DNA from: Streptomyces capoamus
Lineage (GTDB): Bacteria > Actinomycetota > Actinomycetes > Streptomycetales > Streptomycetaceae
Direction: 5' to 3'
DNA: 37,715 nt
Assembly: GCF_014654935.1 (NCBI RefSeq)
Contig: NZ_BNBF01000021.1
Coordinates: 65,110-102,824, forward strand
The position numbers were made by a program, and so were the translations under genes. Numbering within the stretch: the stretch's first letter is position 1; each line of letters opens with the position of its first letter. Under the pieces are notes generated by a model. That model had not been told where the DNA came from. It did not search any database and saw nothing but the letters and a program-made list of their open reading frames with translations. Below are positions 8,672 through 17,479 of this stretch, in pieces.

Positions 8672-9772
8672 GTGACCCACCCCTTCCTCGACCTGCCCCC
8701 GCTCACCGCCGAGCGTTTCGCCGCCATCGAGGACGGCGTGGCCCGGTTGCTGGACACGCGGCAGGACGTCCTGATCACGCAGGGCGAGGCTCTGCTGCCG
8801 CTGGAGGGGGCGATCCGCGCGGCGGCCGGTCCGGGCACGGTGGCGCTGAACGTGATCACGGGCCCGTACGGCCAGACCTTCGGCGGGTGGCTGCGCGACG
8901 CCGGCGCCACGGTGCACGACCTCTCCGTCCCCTTCCACACGGCGGTGAGCGCCGAGCAGGTCCGGGAGGCCTTCGCCGAGCACCCGGACATCGACTTCGT
9001 GTCGCTGGTGCACGCGGAGGCGGCGACCGGCAACACCAATCCGGTCGCGGAGATCGGCGAGGCGGTACGGGCGCAGGGCGCCCTCTTCTACCTGGACGCG
9101 GTGGCCTCCGTGGGTGCGGAGCCGGTGCTGCCGGACGCCTGGGGCGTGGACCTGTGCGTGATCGGGGCGCAGAAGGCGATGGGCGGCCCGGCCGGGGTGT
9201 CGGCGATCTCGGTGAGCGAGCGGGCGTGGGCCCGGATGGCCGCCAACCCGAACGCCCCGCGCCGCTCCTACCTGTCCCTGCTGGACTGGAAGGAGCGCTG
9301 GACCGACGCCGGGCGCAAGGCACTGCCGCACGCCCCGGCCCAGCTGGAGATGCTGGCGCTGGAGGCGTGCCTGGAGCGGATCGAGTCGGCGGGCCTGGAG
9401 ACCGTGATGGCCCGGCACCGGCGCGCCGCGCTGGCCACGCGGGCCGGCGCGGTGGCGCTGGGCGCCGGCCTGGAGCCGTACGTGCACGAGGAGCGGCACG
9501 CGGCCCCGGTCGCCACGACGCTGCGGGCGCCGTCCGCGGCGGCGGCCTCGGACCTGGTGGCCCGCGCGCTGGCGGCGGACCCGGGGCTGCCGCTGGCGGC
9601 CGGGGGCGGCGCCCTGGCCAAGGAGATGATCCGGGTCAACCACTACGGCCCCGACGCGACCGGGGACGCGGTCCACCGCGCGCTGGACGCCCTGGGCGCG
9701 GCCCTCGCGGAGCTGGGCCTGCCGGCGGACCCGGCCGCCGCCCGCCGGGCCGCGGCGGGCGCCTGGCGGTGA
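8672..9772 (+). CDS. Class V aminotransferase (alanine-glyoxylate / serine-pyruvate type)
   Basis: A 366-aa PLP enzyme, fold type I class V. HAEAATGNTNPVAEIG matches the AGXT-like HxExSTG region, YLDAVASVG carries the PLP-pyridine Asp, and VIGAQKAMGGPAG contains the predicted Schiff-base Lys (residue 168). I place the start at the GTG 8672, where the conserved N-terminus begins, after a weak GAAGAGAG ribosome site; the frame runs upstream to 8606 without resemblance to the family. It is divergent from the amino acid importer operon, so the two may share regulation and substrate. Exact amino donor and acceptor not predictable. Confidence 0.88.
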   Translation: MTHPFLDLPPLTAERFAAIEDGVARLLDTRQDVLITQGEALLPLEGAIRAAAGPGTVALNVITGPYGQTFGGWLRDAGATVHDLSVPFHTAVSAEQVREAFAEHPDIDFVSLVHAEAATGNTNPVAEIGEAVRAQGALFYLDAVASVGAEPVLPDAWGVDLCVIGAQKAMGGPAGVSAISVSERAWARMAANPNAPRRSYLSLLDWKERWTDAGRKALPHAPAQLEMLALEACLERIESAGLETVMARHRRAALATRAGAVALGAGLEPYVHEERHAAPVATTLRAPSAAAASDLVARALAADPGLPLAAGGGALAKEMIRVNHYGPDATGDAVHRALDALGAALAELGLPADPAAARRAAAGAWR

Positions 9773-9790
9773 CGGGCGCCTGGCGGTGAC
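9757..9790 (+). repeat. 17-bp tandem duplication spanning a stop codon
   Basis: GGGCGCCTGGCGGTGAC occurs twice head-to-tail (9757-9773 and 9774-9790). The first copy contains the last codons and TGA of the class V aminotransferase; the second is non-coding. It looks like a recent slippage duplication with no effect on the protein. Confidence 0.85.
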
Positions 9791-9820
9791 GGGCGCTCCG
9801 CCCTCACCCCGCGTCATACG

Positions 9821-9855
9821 GAAAACGGCTCGCGCACACCGCGCGGGCCGTTTTC
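9821..9855 (+). terminator. Stem-loop terminator after the class V aminotransferase
   Basis: A 15-bp stem with one mismatch (9821-9835 GAAAACGGCTCGCGC against 9841-9855 GCGCGGGCCGTTTTC), loop ACACC. The arm ends in TTTTC, so it can act as an intrinsic terminator in either direction. Confidence 0.75.
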
Positions 9856-10130
9856 ACATCTCGAATTCCAATTACTTTCACAATCTCCGCCTATTCCGCT
9901 CGCATTCCGCGGACGATAGCTTCCCGTCTTCTTCTGCCCGGTTTTTGCAGAGCTAAACAGCGAAGTTCATCGGCAGGTTTCCGATGGTTTCCGTGATGTG
10001 ACAGGGTCCACAGCGCGACCTATTTGTACCGATTTTTCGTGGGTCATATCGGGCATACCGCCGAGCCGCTGCGCGACCCGGTGAACCACTCCCGTGCATT
10101 TTCTAATTCGCCTCGCTAAATTCGTGCCGC
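9856..10130 (+). promoter_or_regulatory. AT-richer leader upstream of the ectoine operon
   Basis: About 275 nt without a gene and clearly richer in A/T than its surroundings, ending at ectA. No ribosome binding site precedes the ectA ATG. A possible -10 (TAAATT, 10117-10122) would put the transcript start at or next to the ATG, so ectA may be leaderless. A short direct repeat GTTTCCG-ATG / GTTTCCGTGATG lies near 9978-9999. No convincing -35 could be assigned. Confidence 0.45.
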
Positions 10131-10649
10131 ATGACTGCCGCACCAGCAGACCTGCTCATCGAACGACCGGCGACGACCGACGGACCCGCGCTCTGGCGTC
10201 TCGCCAAGGACTCCAAAACCCTCGACCTGAACTCCTCCTACAGCTATCTGCTGTGGTGCCGGGACTTCGCCGGCACCTCGGTGGTGGCACGCGGTGCGGA
10301 CGGGGAGCCGGTCGGCTTCGTCACCGGATACCTGCGGCCGGGCCGCCCCCACACCCTGTTCATCTGGCAGGTGGCCGTCGACCCCGGGCACCAGGGCCTG
10401 GGCATCGCCGCCCGGCTGCTGGACGGACTGACCGCCCGGCTCGCCGCCGAGCACGGCATCACCGAGGTGGAGACCACCATCACACCCGGCAACACCGCCT
10501 CCGAGCGGCTGTTCACCTCGTTCGCCGAGCGGCACGGCGCCGGGGTCACCCGTGAGGTGCTCCTGCCCGCCGACCTGTTCCCGGACGGCCCGCACGACCC
10601 CGAAGTCCTGTACCGCATCGGCCCGCTGACCGACTTCACCGCCCACTGA
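10131..10649 (+). CDS. ectA: L-2,4-diaminobutyrate N-acetyltransferase (ectoine biosynthesis)
   Basis: A 172-aa GNAT enzyme that acetylates the gamma-amino group of L-2,4-diaminobutyrate, the second step of ectoine synthesis. It has the EctA-typical LDLNSSYSYLLWCRDFAGTS segment and the acetyl-CoA loop VDPGHQGLGIAARLL. First gene of ectABCD. The ATG has no Shine-Dalgarno sequence, unlike ectB and ectC, which fits leaderless initiation. The product is a compatible solute precursor made under salt or heat stress. Confidence 0.96.
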   Translation: MTAAPADLLIERPATTDGPALWRLAKDSKTLDLNSSYSYLLWCRDFAGTSVVARGADGEPVGFVTGYLRPGRPHTLFIWQVAVDPGHQGLGIAARLLDGLTARLAAEHGITEVETTITPGNTASERLFTSFAERHGAGVTREVLLPADLFPDGPHDPEVLYRIGPLTDFTAH

Positions 10650-10662
10650 GGAGCGATTCACC

Positions 10663-11934
10663 GTGACCATCACCCAGCCCGACCTGAGCGTCTTCGAGAC
10701 CCTGGAGTCCGAGGTGCGCAGCTACTGCCGTGGCTGGCCCACCGTCTTCGACCGCGCCCAGGGCAGCCGGATGTACGACGAGGACGGTCATGCGTACCTC
10801 GACTTCTTCGCCGGTGCCGGCTCGCTCAACTACGGTCACAACAACCCCGTGCTGAAACGGGCGTTGATCGACTACCTGGAGCGTGACGGCGTCACGCACG
10901 GCCTGGACATGTCGACCACGGCGAAGCGGTCGTTCCTGCGGGCCTTCCAGGACCTGGTGCTGCGCCCGCGCGACCTGCCGTACAAGGTCATGTTCCCGGG
11001 CCCGACGGGCACCAACGCGGTGGAGTCGGCGCTGAAGCTGGCGCGGAAGGTGAAGGGGCGCGAGGCGATCGTGTCGTTCACCAACGCCTTCCACGGCATG
11101 TCGCTGGGATCGCTGGCCGTGACCGGCAACGCGTTCAAGCGGGCCGGTGCCGGGGTCCCGCTGGTGCACGGCACGCCGATGCCGTTCGACAACTACTTCG
11201 ACGGCACCGTCCCGGACTTCCTCTGGTTCGAGCGGCTGCTGGAGGACCAGGGGTCGGGTCTGAACCGGCCGGCCGCGGTGATCGTGGAGACGGTGCAGGG
11301 CGAGGGCGGCATCAACGTCGCCCGCCCGGAGTGGCTGCGCGCGCTCAAGGAGCTGTGCGAGCGGCAGGACATGCTGCTGATCGTCGACGACATCCAGATG
11401 GGCTGCGGCCGTACCGGTGCCTTCTTCTCCTTCGAGGAGGCCGGGATCACCCCGGACATCGTCACCGTGTCGAAGTCGATCAGCGGTTACGGGCTGCCGA
11501 TGTCGCTGTGCCTGTTCCGGCCCGAGCTGGACGTGTGGGAGCCGGGCGAGCACAACGGCACCTTCCGCGGCAACAACCCCGCCTTCGTCACCGCCACCGC
11601 CGCGCTCGAGACCTACTGGACCGACGGCTCCGCCATGGAGAAGCAGACCCGCACGCGGGGCGAACAGGTCGAACAGGCCCTCATCTCCATCACCGAGGAG
11701 AACCTCGCCGACGTGAAGGAGTACCGCGGACGCGGTCTCGTGTGGGGCCTGGAGTTCCGCGACAAGGAGCGGGCCTCGCGGGTGGCGCGCCGCGCCTTCG
11801 AGCTCGGACTGCTCATCGAGACGTCCGGCCCCGAGAGCGAGGTCGTCAAGCTGCTGCCCGCCCTCACCATCACCCCCGACGAGCTGGACGAGGGCCTGAG
11901 CGTCCTGGCCCGGGCCGTCCGGGAAACCGCCTGA
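10663..11934 (+). CDS. ectB: Diaminobutyrate-2-oxoglutarate aminotransferase
   Basis: A 423-aa class III PLP aminotransferase that makes L-2,4-diaminobutyrate from aspartate semialdehyde and glutamate, the committed step to ectoine. The N-terminus ([21 protein letters not shown]), [15 protein letters not shown], the PLP-ring Asp in [14 protein letters not shown], and [14 protein letters not shown] with the Schiff-base Lys271 are all typical of EctB. GTG start, with GAGGAGCG upstream; 13 nt after ectA. Confidence 0.97.
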   Translation: MTITQPDLSVFETLESEVRSYCRGWPTVFDRAQGSRMYDEDGHAYLDFFAGAGSLNYGHNNPVLKRALIDYLERDGVTHGLDMSTTAKRSFLRAFQDLVLRPRDLPYKVMFPGPTGTNAVESALKLARKVKGREAIVSFTNAFHGMSLGSLAVTGNAFKRAGAGVPLVHGTPMPFDNYFDGTVPDFLWFERLLEDQGSGLNRPAAVIVETVQGEGGINVARPEWLRALKELCERQDMLLIVDDIQMGCGRTGAFFSFEEAGITPDIVTVSKSISGYGLPMSLCLFRPELDVWEPGEHNGTFRGNNPAFVTATAALETYWTDGSAMEKQTRTRGEQVEQALISITEENLADVKEYRGRGLVWGLEFRDKERASRVARRAFELGLLIETSGPESEVVKLLPALTITPDELDEGLSVLARAVRETA

Positions 11935-11956
11935 CAGCAAGGAGGAAGCGCACCCC

Positions 11957-12361
11957 ATGATCGTCCGATCCTTCAAGGACGTCGAAGGCACCGACCGGCA
12001 CGTCAGGGCCAAGTCCGGCACCTGGGAGAGCAAGCGGATCGTCCTCGCCCAGGAGCGGGTCGGCTTCTCCCTGCACGAAACGATTCTCTACGCCGGGACG
12101 GAGACGTCGATGTGGTACGCCAACCACATCGAGGCCGTCGTCTGCACCCAGGGCGAAGCCGAACTCACCGACCACGAGGCCGGGAAGACCTACACCATCA
12201 CCCCCGGCACCATGTACCTCCTCGACGGGCACGAGCGGCACACGCTGCGCGTCAAGGAGGACTTCCACTGCATCTGCGTCTTCAACCCGCCGGTCACCGG
12301 CCGGGAGGACCACGACGAGAACGGCGTCTACCCGCTGCTCACCGAGCCCGAGGAGGTGTGA
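11957..12361 (+). CDS. ectC: L-ectoine synthase
   Basis: A 134-aa cupin that cyclises N-gamma-acetyl-diaminobutyrate to ectoine. It shows [16 protein letters not shown] at the N-terminus, [33 protein letters not shown] and [12 protein letters not shown], which together carry the metal and substrate residues of EctC. Length is normal for the family. ATG preceded by AAGGAGGAAG. The spacing to ectB (22 nt) and ectD (6 nt) supports one transcript. Confidence 0.97.
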   Translation: MIVRSFKDVEGTDRHVRAKSGTWESKRIVLAQERVGFSLHETILYAGTETSMWYANHIEAVVCTQGEAELTDHEAGKTYTITPGTMYLLDGHERHTLRVKEDFHCICVFNPPVTGREDHDENGVYPLLTEPEEV

Positions 12362-12367
12362 CGCACG

Positions 12368-13261
12368 ATGGCCACCGCCACCGTCACCGACCTGTACCCC
12401 ACCCGCGGCACCGGCGAGGTGACCGCCCCCCGCCAGGACCCGGTCGTCTGGGGCTCTCCCGACACCCCCGGCCCGATCCCGGCCGCCGACCTCCAGGCGT
12501 ACGAGCGGGACGGCTTCCTCGCCGTCGACCAGCTGATCATCCCGAGCGAGGTCGAGGTGTACCGGCGTGAGCTGGACCGGCTGGTCGCCGACCCGGCGGT
12601 CCGCGCCGACGAGCGCTCCGTCGTGGAGCCGAAGTCGCAGGAGATCCGCTCGGTCTTCGAGGTGCACCGGATCAGTGAGGTGTTCGCGGAGCTGGTCCGC
12701 GATCCGCGCGTGGTCGGCCGGGCCCGGCAGATCCTCGGCTCGGACGTGTACGTCCACCAGTCCCGGATCAACGTCAAGCCGGGCTTCGGCGCCAGCGGCT
12801 TCTACTGGCACTCGGACTTCGAGACCTGGCACGCCGAGGACGGCCTGCCGAACATGCGCACGGTGTCCGTCTCGATCGCGCTGACCGAGAACCACGACAC
12901 CAACGGCGGCCTGATGATCATGCCGGGTTCGCACCGGACGTTCCTGGGCTGCGCCGGTGCCACGCCGAAGGACAACTACAAGAAGTCGTTGCAGATGCAG
13001 GACGCGGGCACGCCGTCCGACGAGGCGCTGACCGCGCTGGCGAGCGAGTACGGCATCCGGCTGTTCACCGGCAGGGCCGGCTCGGCGACCTGGTTCGACT
13101 GCAACTGCATGCACGGCTCCGGCGACAACATCACGCCGTTCCCGCGCAGCAACGTCTTCATCGTGTTCAACAGCGTGGAGAACACCGCGGTGGAGCCGTT
13201 CGCGGCGCCCGTGCGCCGGCCGGAGTACATCGGGGCGAGGGACTTCACCCCGGTGCGCTAG
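12368..13261 (+). CDS. ectD: Ectoine 5-hydroxylase
   Basis: A 297-aa non-heme Fe(II)/2-oxoglutarate dioxygenase converting ectoine to 5-hydroxyectoine. The iron triad is visible: His148 and Asp150 in FYWHSDFETWH and His249 in NCMHGSGDN. The EctD signature around WHSDFETWHAEDG and the C-terminal NVFIVFNSVEN match well. Last gene of ectABCD, followed at once by a strong stem-loop. Its presence means the strain should make hydroxyectoine as well as ectoine. Confidence 0.97.
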   Translation: MATATVTDLYPTRGTGEVTAPRQDPVVWGSPDTPGPIPAADLQAYERDGFLAVDQLIIPSEVEVYRRELDRLVADPAVRADERSVVEPKSQEIRSVFEVHRISEVFAELVRDPRVVGRARQILGSDVYVHQSRINVKPGFGASGFYWHSDFETWHAEDGLPNMRTVSVSIALTENHDTNGGLMIMPGSHRTFLGCAGATPKDNYKKSLQMQDAGTPSDEALTALASEYGIRLFTGRAGSATWFDCNCMHGSGDNITPFPRSNVFIVFNSVENTAVEPFAAPVRRPEYIGARDFTPVR

Positions 13262-13274
13262 CCGCCCCATGGAC

Positions 13275-13320
13275 ACCGGGCCGGGGCCTCCTCGTGTGGG
13301 ACGGGAGGCCCCGGCCCGGT
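13275..13320. terminator. Perfect 17-bp bidirectional terminator between ectD and the convergent aminotransferase
   Basis: 13275-13291 (ACCGGGCCGGGGCCTCC) is exactly complementary to 13304-13320, with a 12-nt loop. It begins 14 nt after the ectD stop and ends 4 nt before the stop of the reverse-strand gene, so it serves both convergent units. Confidence 0.85.
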
Positions 13321-13324
13321 CATG

Positions 13325-14386
13325 TCAGCCGGACAGCGCGTCCAGCAGCCGGTCCACGTCCGCTGCCGTGCTGTAGAGGTGGAACGCCGCGCGCAGGTGG
13401 CCGGCGCGGTCGGAGACCTCGATGCCCGCCGCGCTCAGCTCCGGCTGCCGGAAGCCGAGTCCGGGGACGGAGACGATCGCCGAGCCGGGGGCGGGCACCG
13501 GCTCGTGTCCGAGCGCGGCGAGTCCCGCCCGGAACCGCTCGGCCAGGGCGACGTCGTGGGCGTGCACGGCGTCCACGCCGAGTTCCTCGATCAGCTCCAG
13601 CGAGCGCCGCAGTCCCGCGTAGGTGAACAGGGCGTGGGTGAGGTCGAACCGGCGTGCGGAACGCGCGAGTTCGGCGACCGGGCCGTAGCAGCTGTCCCAC
13701 GGCCGCTCCGCGGCGACCCAGCCCGCGAGCAGCGGGGTCAGTCCGCCGAAGTCCTCGGGGACGGTGAGGAAGGCCGCGCCGTGCGGGCCGAGCAGCCACT
13801 TGAAGGTGACGGCGGCGGTGAAGTCGTAGGCGTCCGCGTCCATCGGCAGCCAGCCGGCGGCCTGCGAGAAGTCGACGTAGGTGCGGGTGCCGTGGGCGCG
13901 GGCGGCCTCGCGCAGGGCGGGCAGGTCGGCGATCCGCCCGTCGGCGGACTGGGCGGCGCTGACCGCGACCAGCGCGGTGCCCGGGCGGACGGAGTCGGCG
14001 ATCCGCTCCAGCGGGACCGCGCGGACCTTGAGGTCGCCGCGGACGTGGAACGGGTTGAGCACCGAGGTGAAGTCGTCCTCGGCGGTGAGGACTTCGGCGC
14101 CCGGGGGCAGCGAGGCGGCGATCACGCCGGTGTGCGCGGCGACCGAGGCGCCCGCCGCGACCCGGTCGGCGGGGACGCCGGCGAGCCGGCCGTACGCGGC
14201 CCGGCTCGCCTCCACGTCCTCGTACAGCGGGGTCAGCGGCCGGCCCTCGGCCCGCAGCAGCGCCGCCTCCTGGAGGGCGGCGACGGCACGGGCGGGCAGC
14301 AGGCCGTTGCTCGCGGTGTTGAGGTAGCTGCTCCTCGGACGGAATTCGGCGCGGACGAGGCTCTCGAACGTCTCCGTGGTTGCCAT
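13325..14386 (-). CDS. Class V-fold PLP-dependent aminotransferase / cysteine desulfurase-like
   Basis: A 353-aa PLP enzyme of the class V family. SSYLNTASNGLLP is the substrate-loop start, YVDFSQAAGW carries the pyridine Asp, and AVTFKWLLGPHGAAF contains the predicted Schiff-base Lys196. The length and the WLLGPHG motif resemble isopenicillin-N-epimerase/selenocysteine-lyase-like proteins, which are often misnamed; no desulfurase catalytic Cys is evident. ATG start. A possible promoter lies at about 14456-14484 on the reverse strand (TATAAG, with TGAAAC 18 nt away). It is not part of ectoine synthesis on current knowledge, only its convergent neighbour. Confidence 0.85.
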   Translation of the reverse strand: MATTETFESLVRAEFRPRSSYLNTASNGLLPARAVAALQEAALLRAEGRPLTPLYEDVEASRAAYGRLAGVPADRVAAGASVAAHTGVIAASLPPGAEVLTAEDDFTSVLNPFHVRGDLKVRAVPLERIADSVRPGTALVAVSAAQSADGRIADLPALREAARAHGTRTYVDFSQAAGWLPMDADAYDFTAAVTFKWLLGPHGAAFLTVPEDFGGLTPLLAGWVAAERPWDSCYGPVAELARSARRFDLTHALFTYAGLRRSLELIEELGVDAVHAHDVALAERFRAGLAALGHEPVPAPGSAIVSVPGLGFRQPELSAAGIEVSDRAGHLRAAFHLYSTAADVDRLLDALSG

Positions 14387-14482
14387 GGGTCCACTCTGCG
14401 GGCCGGTGGAACCTCCCGTCCATCGCGAACTTTTACGCGGCTCCTCTTAGCGCTGCTTATACGACCGCGGCGACCTGGGGTT

Positions 14483-15193
14483 TCACCCGTTCTGCGGGAC
14501 TGCGCACCCGTCCGGTCCGCAGGCCTCGGCGTCCCCCCGGCCGACCGGCTGCAGCGGGGAGCGGTCGCCCCAGGCCTGGGCCAGCGCCTGGGTGAAGACC
14601 TCGGCGGGCTGGGCACCGGAGACACCGTACGTCCGGTCCAGGACGAAGAACGGCACGCCGGTGGCGCCGAGCCGGGCGGCCTCACGCTCGTCGGCGCGGA
14701 CCTCTTCGGCGTACGCGTCGGGGTCGGCGAGCACCGCTCGGGCGGCGCCGGCGTCCAGACCGGCCTCGGCGGCCAGCTCCACCAGGCGGTCGGCGCCCTC
14801 GGTGAAGACGGACCGCTCCTCGGCGAAGTTCGCCCGGTAGAGGATCCCGACCAGCCGGTCCTGCCGGCCGTGCTCCTTGGCGAAGTGCAGCAGGCGGTGC
14901 ATGTCGAAGGTGTTGCCGTGGTCGCGGCCCCGGGTGCGGTAGTCCAGGCCCTCGGCGGCGGCCTGCGCGCCCAGGTTGTCCTCGCCGGCCTGGGCCTGCG
15001 CCTCGCTCATGCCGTACTTCCCGGTCAGCATGGTGATGACCGGCTGGACGTCGCCCTTGGCGCGGCCCGGGTCCAGCTCGAAGGAGCGGTGCACCACCTC
15101 GACCCGGTCGCGGTGCGGGAAGGCAGCCAGCGCCTTCTCGAAGCGGGCCTTGCCCACATAGCACCAGGGGCAGGCTTGGACCAACGAAGCCAC
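14483..15193 (-). pseudogene. DsbA/FrnE-family oxidoreductase, 5' end removed by element insertion
   Basis: A thioredoxin-fold DsbA-family protein (FrnE/2-hydroxychromene-2-carboxylate-isomerase-like) of about 236 aa. It keeps the CPWC active site followed by YVGKARFEKAL, the helical insert with DNTFDMHRLLHFAKEHGR-like sequence (here GNTFDMHRLLHFA), and the ATGVPFFVLD cis-Pro loop. The normal N-terminus is missing: the native first codons (MRVEIWSDIA) are 10.5 kb away at 25721 on the other side of the integrated element. At attL the element supplies an in-frame GTG at 15193, so a product starting MASLVQACPWC could still be made, but without the first beta-strand and without its native promoter. 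Most likely inactive or poorly expressed; excision would restore it exactly. Confidence 0.85.
15161..15190. other. attL: left attachment junction of the integrated element
   Basis: Chromosomal DsbA-gene sequence to the left (GCACCAGGGG) meets element sequence to the right (GGCTTGGACCAACGAAGC) around CA at 15171-15172. The 12-mer 15164-15175 matches 25683-25694 at 11 of 12 positions. Combining the element arms of both junctions gives an attP with inverted half-sites (GTTGGTCCA and TGGACCAAC, 10 bp apart) exactly centred on CA, which I take as the crossover dinucleotide. Confidence 0.85.
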
Positions 15194-15308
15194 AACCGCT
15201 CTGACCTGGGGTTCTTAACCAAACCGCTCGTGAATCGTGAAGGATTCGCCGAGTGGAAGAACCACACAGCATCGGGGCGGTCCGACTTCGGAGATTGGAC
15301 CAAGACGC

Positions 15309-16988
15309 ATGCACCGCGACGACTACCCCGCGCTGCGTTCCCTCGGTTTCGAGGACGACGAACTCAAAGAGCTTGGCCTTTGGCTGCCCGCTGTAGGCTC
15401 CCCCGCCGAACTCGCGGAAATGTACGTCCGCCGCAGCAAGAAGAAGGATTCGCTTAGCGCACTCCGCGAACAAGTCCGCCGTATGTGTGCGCACGCTGCC
15501 AAGGAAGGCAAGCGAATTCGGCACATCTGGTTCGAGCAGAAGAGTGCAAGCAAGAGCTACGTTCGCCGCGAGGAGTTCGAAAAGGCGACGGCCGCTGTTG
15601 CGGAAGCTGGACTTTCCAAGACGCTGTACGTCTACAAGATGTCTCGCCTCTCTCGCCGAGGGTCGGGGCAGGTTGGTTTGCTTCTCGACAAGTTCGAAGA
15701 ACAGGCAGCGCGCCTTTACTCGGTAGTCGAACACCTCGATTCCGTCCGGGGCCGCACCTTCATGGCGCTGTTTTCAGAGCAGGCGCGCGAACAGGTGGCG
15801 GAACTCGGCGAATTCGTGAAGCTGGGTATGGACTCGCACAAGGCAGACGGTAAGTGGACCGGTGGCGTTACGCCCTACGGCCTGCGCGCTGTCAAGGGCG
15901 AGGGTCGGCTAGAACACGACCCCAAGGAATACCCGACGGCCCGACGAATAGCCGAATACCTGTTGGATCGCAAGACTCCCGCATGGATCGCTGAAACGCT
16001 CAACAAGGAAGGATTGAAGACGCGCCACGGCAAGAATTGGCAGGCAACGGGGATCATCGCGCTTGCCCACGCTGTGACTTGGGCCGGTCTCGTCGCACAG
16101 CGGGAAAGGATGCTGGACAAGAACGGCCGCTGGACCGGCAAATACCACCGTGGCGGTACTCCGCTGTTCGACAAGAAGGGGAACCCTGTTTCCTGCGGCG
16201 AGGGCGTGATCACGTTCGCGGAACACGTCAAGATCAAAGAAATCTTGGCGAGTCGTGCACAGAAGAACGGCCCCGTAGGCAATCGCGCACGGGGAAAGCG
16301 GGAGATCTCCAACCTTCTTTCGGGGATCATGCACTGTGGCCGGTGCGCCGCAAAGGAAGTCAGCAGCGGGCCCGCTTACCGCTGTTACACCCGAACCAAC
16401 GAGGGGGCGCACGTCTGCGAGGGAGTTTCCATCGGGCGGGAGCGCGCCGACGACGCCGTTACCCAAGCATGGTTCGCGCACATTCTGAGCCTGTCCCCCG
16501 AGTCGGCCACGCTCCACGAAATCGCCCGCGAATGGCTGGCCTACAAGGACCCCGAAAAGGAGAACCGTAAGGCTCAGGTCACGGCAGCACTGGAATCGGC
16601 GGTGGGCCGAGAGATCAAACTCCGAAAGATGTTCATCGTTGCCACTCGCATGAGCGAGGCTGAATACGAAAACCTACAGCGCGAGCTTGACGCGCAGATC
16701 GAATCCCTCAAGGCCGAACTCGCCGAACTGTCGCGGGAAGCGGACTTGTCCCCGCTGTTGGATCCGGAAGCACTCGCAGCACTGTGGAACGGGGCTGGCG
16801 TTGCCGGACAGCGGGCACTACTGCAAGCCGCGCTGACGAAGAAGGGAATCACCCTTAAGCCGTCCAAGGGCCGGGGGCATCGAGTGCCCGCGATTGACCG
16901 GCTGGAGTTCCATTGGCGAGAGGCCAGCGACCCGGCATGGGACACGGCCTTTGAGGCGGGCGTGAGGCTCGTGGAGGCAACGCGCTAG
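15309..16988 (+). CDS. int: Large serine recombinase (site-specific integrase)
   Basis: A 559-aa large serine integrase that joins attP to attB in the DsbA-family gene. The catalytic domain has MYVRRSKK with nucleophile Ser43, LYVYKMSRLSRRGSGQ, and the arginine-rich E-helix region before GMDSHKADGKWTGGVTPYGL. The recombinase domain (TARRIAEYLLDRKTPAWIAE) follows. A zinc ribbon (MHCGRCAAK ... YRCYTR ... HVCEG) and a coiled coil (about 450-510, LQRELDAQIESLKAELAELS) are where such integrases control directionality. Start chosen at ATG 15309; a GTG at 15237 would add 24 residues and neither has an ideal ribosome site. It sits 137 bp from attL. No obvious recombination directionality factor was recognised. 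Confidence 0.95.
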   Translation: MHRDDYPALRSLGFEDDELKELGLWLPAVGSPAELAEMYVRRSKKKDSLSALREQVRRMCAHAAKEGKRIRHIWFEQKSASKSYVRREEFEKATAAVAEAGLSKTLYVYKMSRLSRRGSGQVGLLLDKFEEQAARLYSVVEHLDSVRGRTFMALFSEQAREQVAELGEFVKLGMDSHKADGKWTGGVTPYGLRAVKGEGRLEHDPKEYPTARRIAEYLLDRKTPAWIAETLNKEGLKTRHGKNWQATGIIALAHAVTWAGLVAQRERMLDKNGRWTGKYHRGGTPLFDKKGNPVSCGEGVITFAEHVKIKEILASRAQKNGPVGNRARGKREISNLLSGIMHCGRCAAKEVSSGPAYRCYTRTNEGAHVCEGVSIGRERADDAVTQAWFAHILSLSPESATLHEIAREWLAYKDPEKENRKAQVTAALESAVGREIKLRKMFIVATRMSEAEYENLQRELDAQIESLKAELAELSREADLSPLLDPEALAALWNGAGVAGQRALLQAALTKKGITLKPSKGRGHRVPAIDRLEFHWREASDPAWDTAFEAGVRLVEATR

Positions 16989-17011
16989 ACGGCCGCGTAC
17001 GCGCTCCGAGG

Positions 17012-17041
17012 GCCCCGGCGGGACAACTTCCCTGCCGGGGC
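17012..17041 (+). terminator. Terminator after the integrase gene
   Basis: Stem GCCCCGGCGGG (17012-17022) pairs with CCTGCCGGGGC (17031-17041) with one mismatch, followed by TTTCTC. It lies 24 nt after the integrase stop. Confidence 0.75.
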
Positions 17042-17253
17042 TTTCTCGTGCCCGCAGACAGCCGTACAGGGCTTCCATGCACCCCGAGCCGGCTCGAATA
17101 TCTGACGGATCATCAGAAAGCCACCACGGTCGTTTACAGCCCCTCGCTTAACCAGCTCACCGCGAGATCAACGGGAGAGGGACGGGCACTTAACCCGCAC
17201 CCTCTCTGATGCGTAGAGCCCCGCAGTAGGAGAGACAGCGAGGAGGTTGCGCG

Positions 17254-17427
17254 GTGCCGATCACGAACACCCTTGACCTTGAAACGCTCAGCGCGCGTAT
17301 GAACGCGTGGGCGAATGAGAGGAGCAGCAAGCGAGGCAAGCTCGTGCGCGCGTTCCGAAAGAACCTGGGCAACTCCCCAGACCTACAGGCAGCACGCCTT
17401 GCGCTGCTGATCGCTGAGGCGGCATAG
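17254..17427 (+). CDS. Small 57-aa basic helical protein, unknown
   Basis: A 57-aa reading frame with a strong AGGAGG (17241-17246) before a GTG start and a good terminator directly after the stop, so it is likely expressed as a single-gene unit. The sequence is rich in Arg, Lys, Ala and Leu (MNAWANERSSKRGKLVRAFR) and should be largely helical. Size, charge and position next to int and to a phased repeat array make it a candidate DNA-binding accessory such as an excisionase/RDF, but no motif proves this. Confidence 0.6.
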   Translation: MPITNTLDLETLSARMNAWANERSSKRGKLVRAFRKNLGNSPDLQAARLALLIAEAA

Positions 17428-17441
17428 CTCCTCACAGACAA

Positions 17442-17465
17442 CCCCCGCCACTCCCTGGGCGGGGG
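17442..17465 (+). terminator. Terminator after the 57-aa gene
   Basis: Perfect stem CCCCCGCC (17442-17449) / GGCGGGGG (17458-17465) followed by CTTTCATTTT. Clear rho-independent form. Confidence 0.85.
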
Positions 17466-17479
17466 CTTTCATTTTCCTT

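Noticed and set aside
10636..12033. Reverse-strand frame opposite ectB
   Set aside because: Shadow of ectB, which has complete family motifs.
15161..15190. tRNA gene as the integration target
   Set aside because: The junction lies in codons of a DsbA-family protein gene; no cloverleaf is present at either end.
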